Positions 62,475 through 64,000 of a DNA stretch of 64,000 nucleotides are shown here, piece after piece (position 1 is the first letter of the stretch; each line of letters opens with the position of its first letter). The stretch is from the NCBI RefSeq assembly GCF_002939385.1, contig NZ_MULI01000011.1, positions 62,001-126,000 on the forward strand, written 5' to 3'. The notes beneath the pieces were generated by a model. The model had not been told where the DNA came from, ran no database searches, and was given only the letters and a program-made list of their open reading frames with translations. The position numbers and the translations under genes are program-made. Source of the DNA: Streptomyces sp. MH60 (GTDB lineage Bacteria > Actinomycetota > Actinomycetes > Streptomycetales > Streptomycetaceae).

Positions 62475-64000
62475 CTAGCCGCGGAAGCCGAGCAGCCCGT
62501 GCAGGGTCGAACTCCGCGAGGACGTCGAAGCCGCCTTGGACTCCAGCGGCTTCGGGTCCGGCAGCGCCGGGCACACCGCGTCCGCCTCGCCCCCGTCGCC
62601 GTGCGGCACGGTGCCGTCGGTCAGGTAGGCGGCCAGGTGCTCGTCCAGGCAGTCGTTGCCGCTCAGCGTGATGCCGTGGTTCCCGCCGCCGTCCTCCACG
62701 ACGAGGGCGGAGCCGCGCAGCAGCCGGTGCGCGGTGACGCCGCCCTCGTACGGCGTGGCCGCGTCGCCGGTCGCCTGGAACAGCAGGACCGGGGGCAGTT
62801 CGCCGTTGGCGACGTCCACCGGCCGGCGGGACGGTGTGGGCCAGAACGCGCACGGCGCGTTGTACCAGGCGTTGTTCCACACCATGAACGGCGCCTTCTC
62901 GTACAGGTCCCAGCTGTCGTCGCGCCACGCGTCCCAGTCCCGCGGCCAGCCGGCGTCGCGGCACTGCACCGCGGTGTAGACGCTGTAGCCGTTGTCGCCG
63001 GAGGCGTCCGGGGCCCCGAAGTTCTCGTACGCCTCGACCAGCGGGCCGGTGTCCTGGTCGTTCACGTACGCGGCGAACGCCTCGGCCAGATAGGGCCAGT
63101 AGCCGTTGTAGTACCCGCCGGGCATGTAGGTGTCCTCCAGCTCGGAGGCGCCGACCTTCCCTCCGGCGGGCCGCTTCGCCAGCGCCGCCCGCATGGCGTA
63201 CCAGGCGGTCTCGATCCGCTCGGGGTCGGTGCCCAGCCCGTAGGCCGCGTCGTGCCCGGCGATCCACGCCAGGAACGCCCGGTGGCGGTCGTTGAAGGCG
63301 AGGTCCTGGTTGAGGTTGGCGTCGTACCAGACGTCGTCCGGCCCGACGACGGAGTCCAGGACCAGCCGCCGCACGCGGTGCGGGTAGAGCTTGGCGTAGA
63401 CGGCGCCCAGGTAGGTGCCGTACGAGTAGCCGAAGTAGTTGAGCTTCTCGGCGCCGAGCGCCGCGCGGATGGCGTCCACGTCCCGCGCGGCGCTGACCGT
63501 GTCGATGTACGGCAGCACGTCCGCGTACTTCTCGCCGCAGGCGTCGGCGAAGGACTTCGCGCGCGTGAGATTGGCCTGCTCGACGTCGGGAGTGTCCGGC
63601 AGCGAGTCGGGCCGCACCGGGTCGAAGTGGCCCGGCAGACAGTCCAGCGCGGGAGTGCTCTTGCCCACGCCGCGCGGGTCGAAGCCGATGACGTCGTACT
63701 GGGCGGCCACCTTCGCGGGCAGCGACGACGCCACGAACCCGGCCAGCGTCAGCCCGCTGCCGCCGGGGCCGCCGGGGTTCACCAGCAGGGGGCCCTGGTA
63801 CGTCCCGGCGGTGTGCGGGACGCGGGACAGCGCCAGCGTGATCTGCCTCCCGCGCGGACGCGCGTGGTCGAGCGGCACCTTCAGGGACGCGCACTGGAGC
63901 GTCGGGTAGTCCTCCGTGGCGCACTTCTCCCAGTGCGGGCCGGCCGCGGGCGCGGCGTGCGTGGGCCGCGGTGCGCTCGCGTCGGCGGGGACGGCGGCAG
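62475..64000 (-). CDS. Exported tripeptidyl aminopeptidase-like serine hydrolase, N-terminus outside window
   Basis: Alpha/beta-hydrolase of the TAP/SlpD/SlpE group, which clips N-terminal tripeptides outside the cell. The visible ~507 residues include GPHWEKCATEDYPTLQCASL near the mature N-terminus, the oxyanion segment LLVNPGGPGGSGL, the nucleophile Ser in YFGYSYGTYLG, Asp in FQATGDAATPYEGG and His in GGGNHGIT within the TAP C-terminal domain. Upstream residues (VPADASAPRPTHAAPAAG) look like the post-signal propeptide; the start codon and signal lie past the right edge. Confidence 0.9.
   Translation of the reverse strand, partial: AAVPADASAPRPTHAAPAAGPHWEKCATEDYPTLQCASLKVPLDHARPRGRQITLALSRVPHTAGTYQGPLLVNPGGPGGSGLTLAGFVASSLPAKVAAQYDVIGFDPRGVGKSTPALDCLPGHFDPVRPDSLPDTPDVEQANLTRAKSFADACGEKYADVLPYIDTVSAARDVDAIRAALGAEKLNYFGYSYGTYLGAVYAKLYPHRVRRLVLDSVVGPDDVWYDANLNQDLAFNDRHRAFLAWIAGHDAAYGLGTDPERIETAWYAMRAALAKRPAGGKVGASELEDTYMPGGYYNGYWPYLAEAFAAYVNDQDTGPLVEAYENFGAPDASGDNGYSVYTAVQCRDAGWPRDWDAWRDDSWDLYEKAPFMVWNNAWYNAPCAFWPTPSRRPVDVANGELPPVLLFQATGDAATPYEGGVTAHRLLRGSALVVEDGGGNHGITLSGNDCLDEHLAAYLTDGTVPHGDGGEADAVCPALPDPKPLESKAASTSSRSSTLHGLLGFRG

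Overview
The window is actinobacterial and almost certainly Streptomyces. It has very high GC with strongly G/C-ending third codon positions, frequent GTG starts, GTGA/ATGA start-stop overlaps, Sec- and Tat-exported carbohydrate-active enzymes and a complete ethylmalonyl-CoA pathway operon. The gene order (pyrimidine/hydantoin genes, lipoate ligase, GH92 enzyme, nickel ABC transporter, beta-galactosidase, metal ATPase, ada/ogt, sirtuin, pssA/psd, ccr operon) matches what I recall of one arm-proximal stretch of the S. coelicolor chromosome. I see no tRNA, rRNA, CRISPR array, insertion sequence or prophage.

Layout. 1-2.6 kb: 5' part of a Clp/HSP100 ATPase, then a divergent methionine aminopeptidase / XRE regulator pair around a palindromic operator. 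2.7-11.7 kb: a nitrogen-scavenging island for the reductive pyrimidine/hydantoin route. It has two nitrilase-fold carbamoyl amidohydrolases, a class III aminotransferase, a PucR regulator, a dihydropyrimidinase/hydantoinase, a luciferase-like oxidoreductase and an NCS1 permease. 11.7-22 kb: a secreted DUF3558-like protein, a LuxR-type HTH remnant, lipoate-protein ligase, a histidine kinase whose phospho-acceptor His is Tyr, and a ~2300-residue exported GH92 mannosidase fused to a PAP2 acid phosphatase. 22-31 kb: scattered metabolism: XRE/SDR divergent pair, gamma-glutamyltransferase, inositol-phosphatase-like enzyme, quinone reductase/AraC pair, FAD oxidoreductase coupled to a macro-domain protein, and a small membrane protein. 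31-36.4 kb: nikABCDE under a Nur-type box. 36.5-41.4 kb: Tat-exported GH2 beta-galactosidase with an inserted LamG module, and a DUF72 protein. 41.3-46.8 kb: alpha5-type ArsR sensor with a P1B-4 metal ATPase, AdaA/AlkA and Ogt repair proteins, a second luciferase-like enzyme. 46.9-51.1 kb: sirtuin, Nudix hydrolase, glycerate kinase, pssA and psd. 51.3-60.5 kb: mcd-mch-mcl-meaA-ccr (all minus strand), a TetR regulator and a double-module hbdA. 60.8-64 kb: HEAT-repeat protein, GNAT, RidA and the 3' part of an exported tripeptidyl aminopeptidase.

How genes work together. The 2.7-11.7 kb island should import a pyrimidine or hydantoin, open the ring, remove the carbamoyl group and transaminate the beta-amino acid. 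No dihydropyrimidine dehydrogenase is visible, and a luciferase-like oxidoreductase sits in its place in the operon. The ccr block converts acetyl-CoA-derived crotonyl-CoA to glyoxylate and methylmalonyl/propionyl-CoA, supplying C2 assimilation and polyketide extender units; hbdA upstream supplies 3-hydroxybutyryl-CoA. Nickel import (Nur-controlled) and metal export (ArsR/P1B-4) lie about 5 kb apart.

The most unusual items are the mannosidase-phosphatase fusion, the apparently decaying two-component system, the luciferase-like enzyme within the pyrimidine operon, the degenerate first half of HbdA, and several undescribed palindromes or repeats at promoters. All identifications are by reading motifs; no database search was run.
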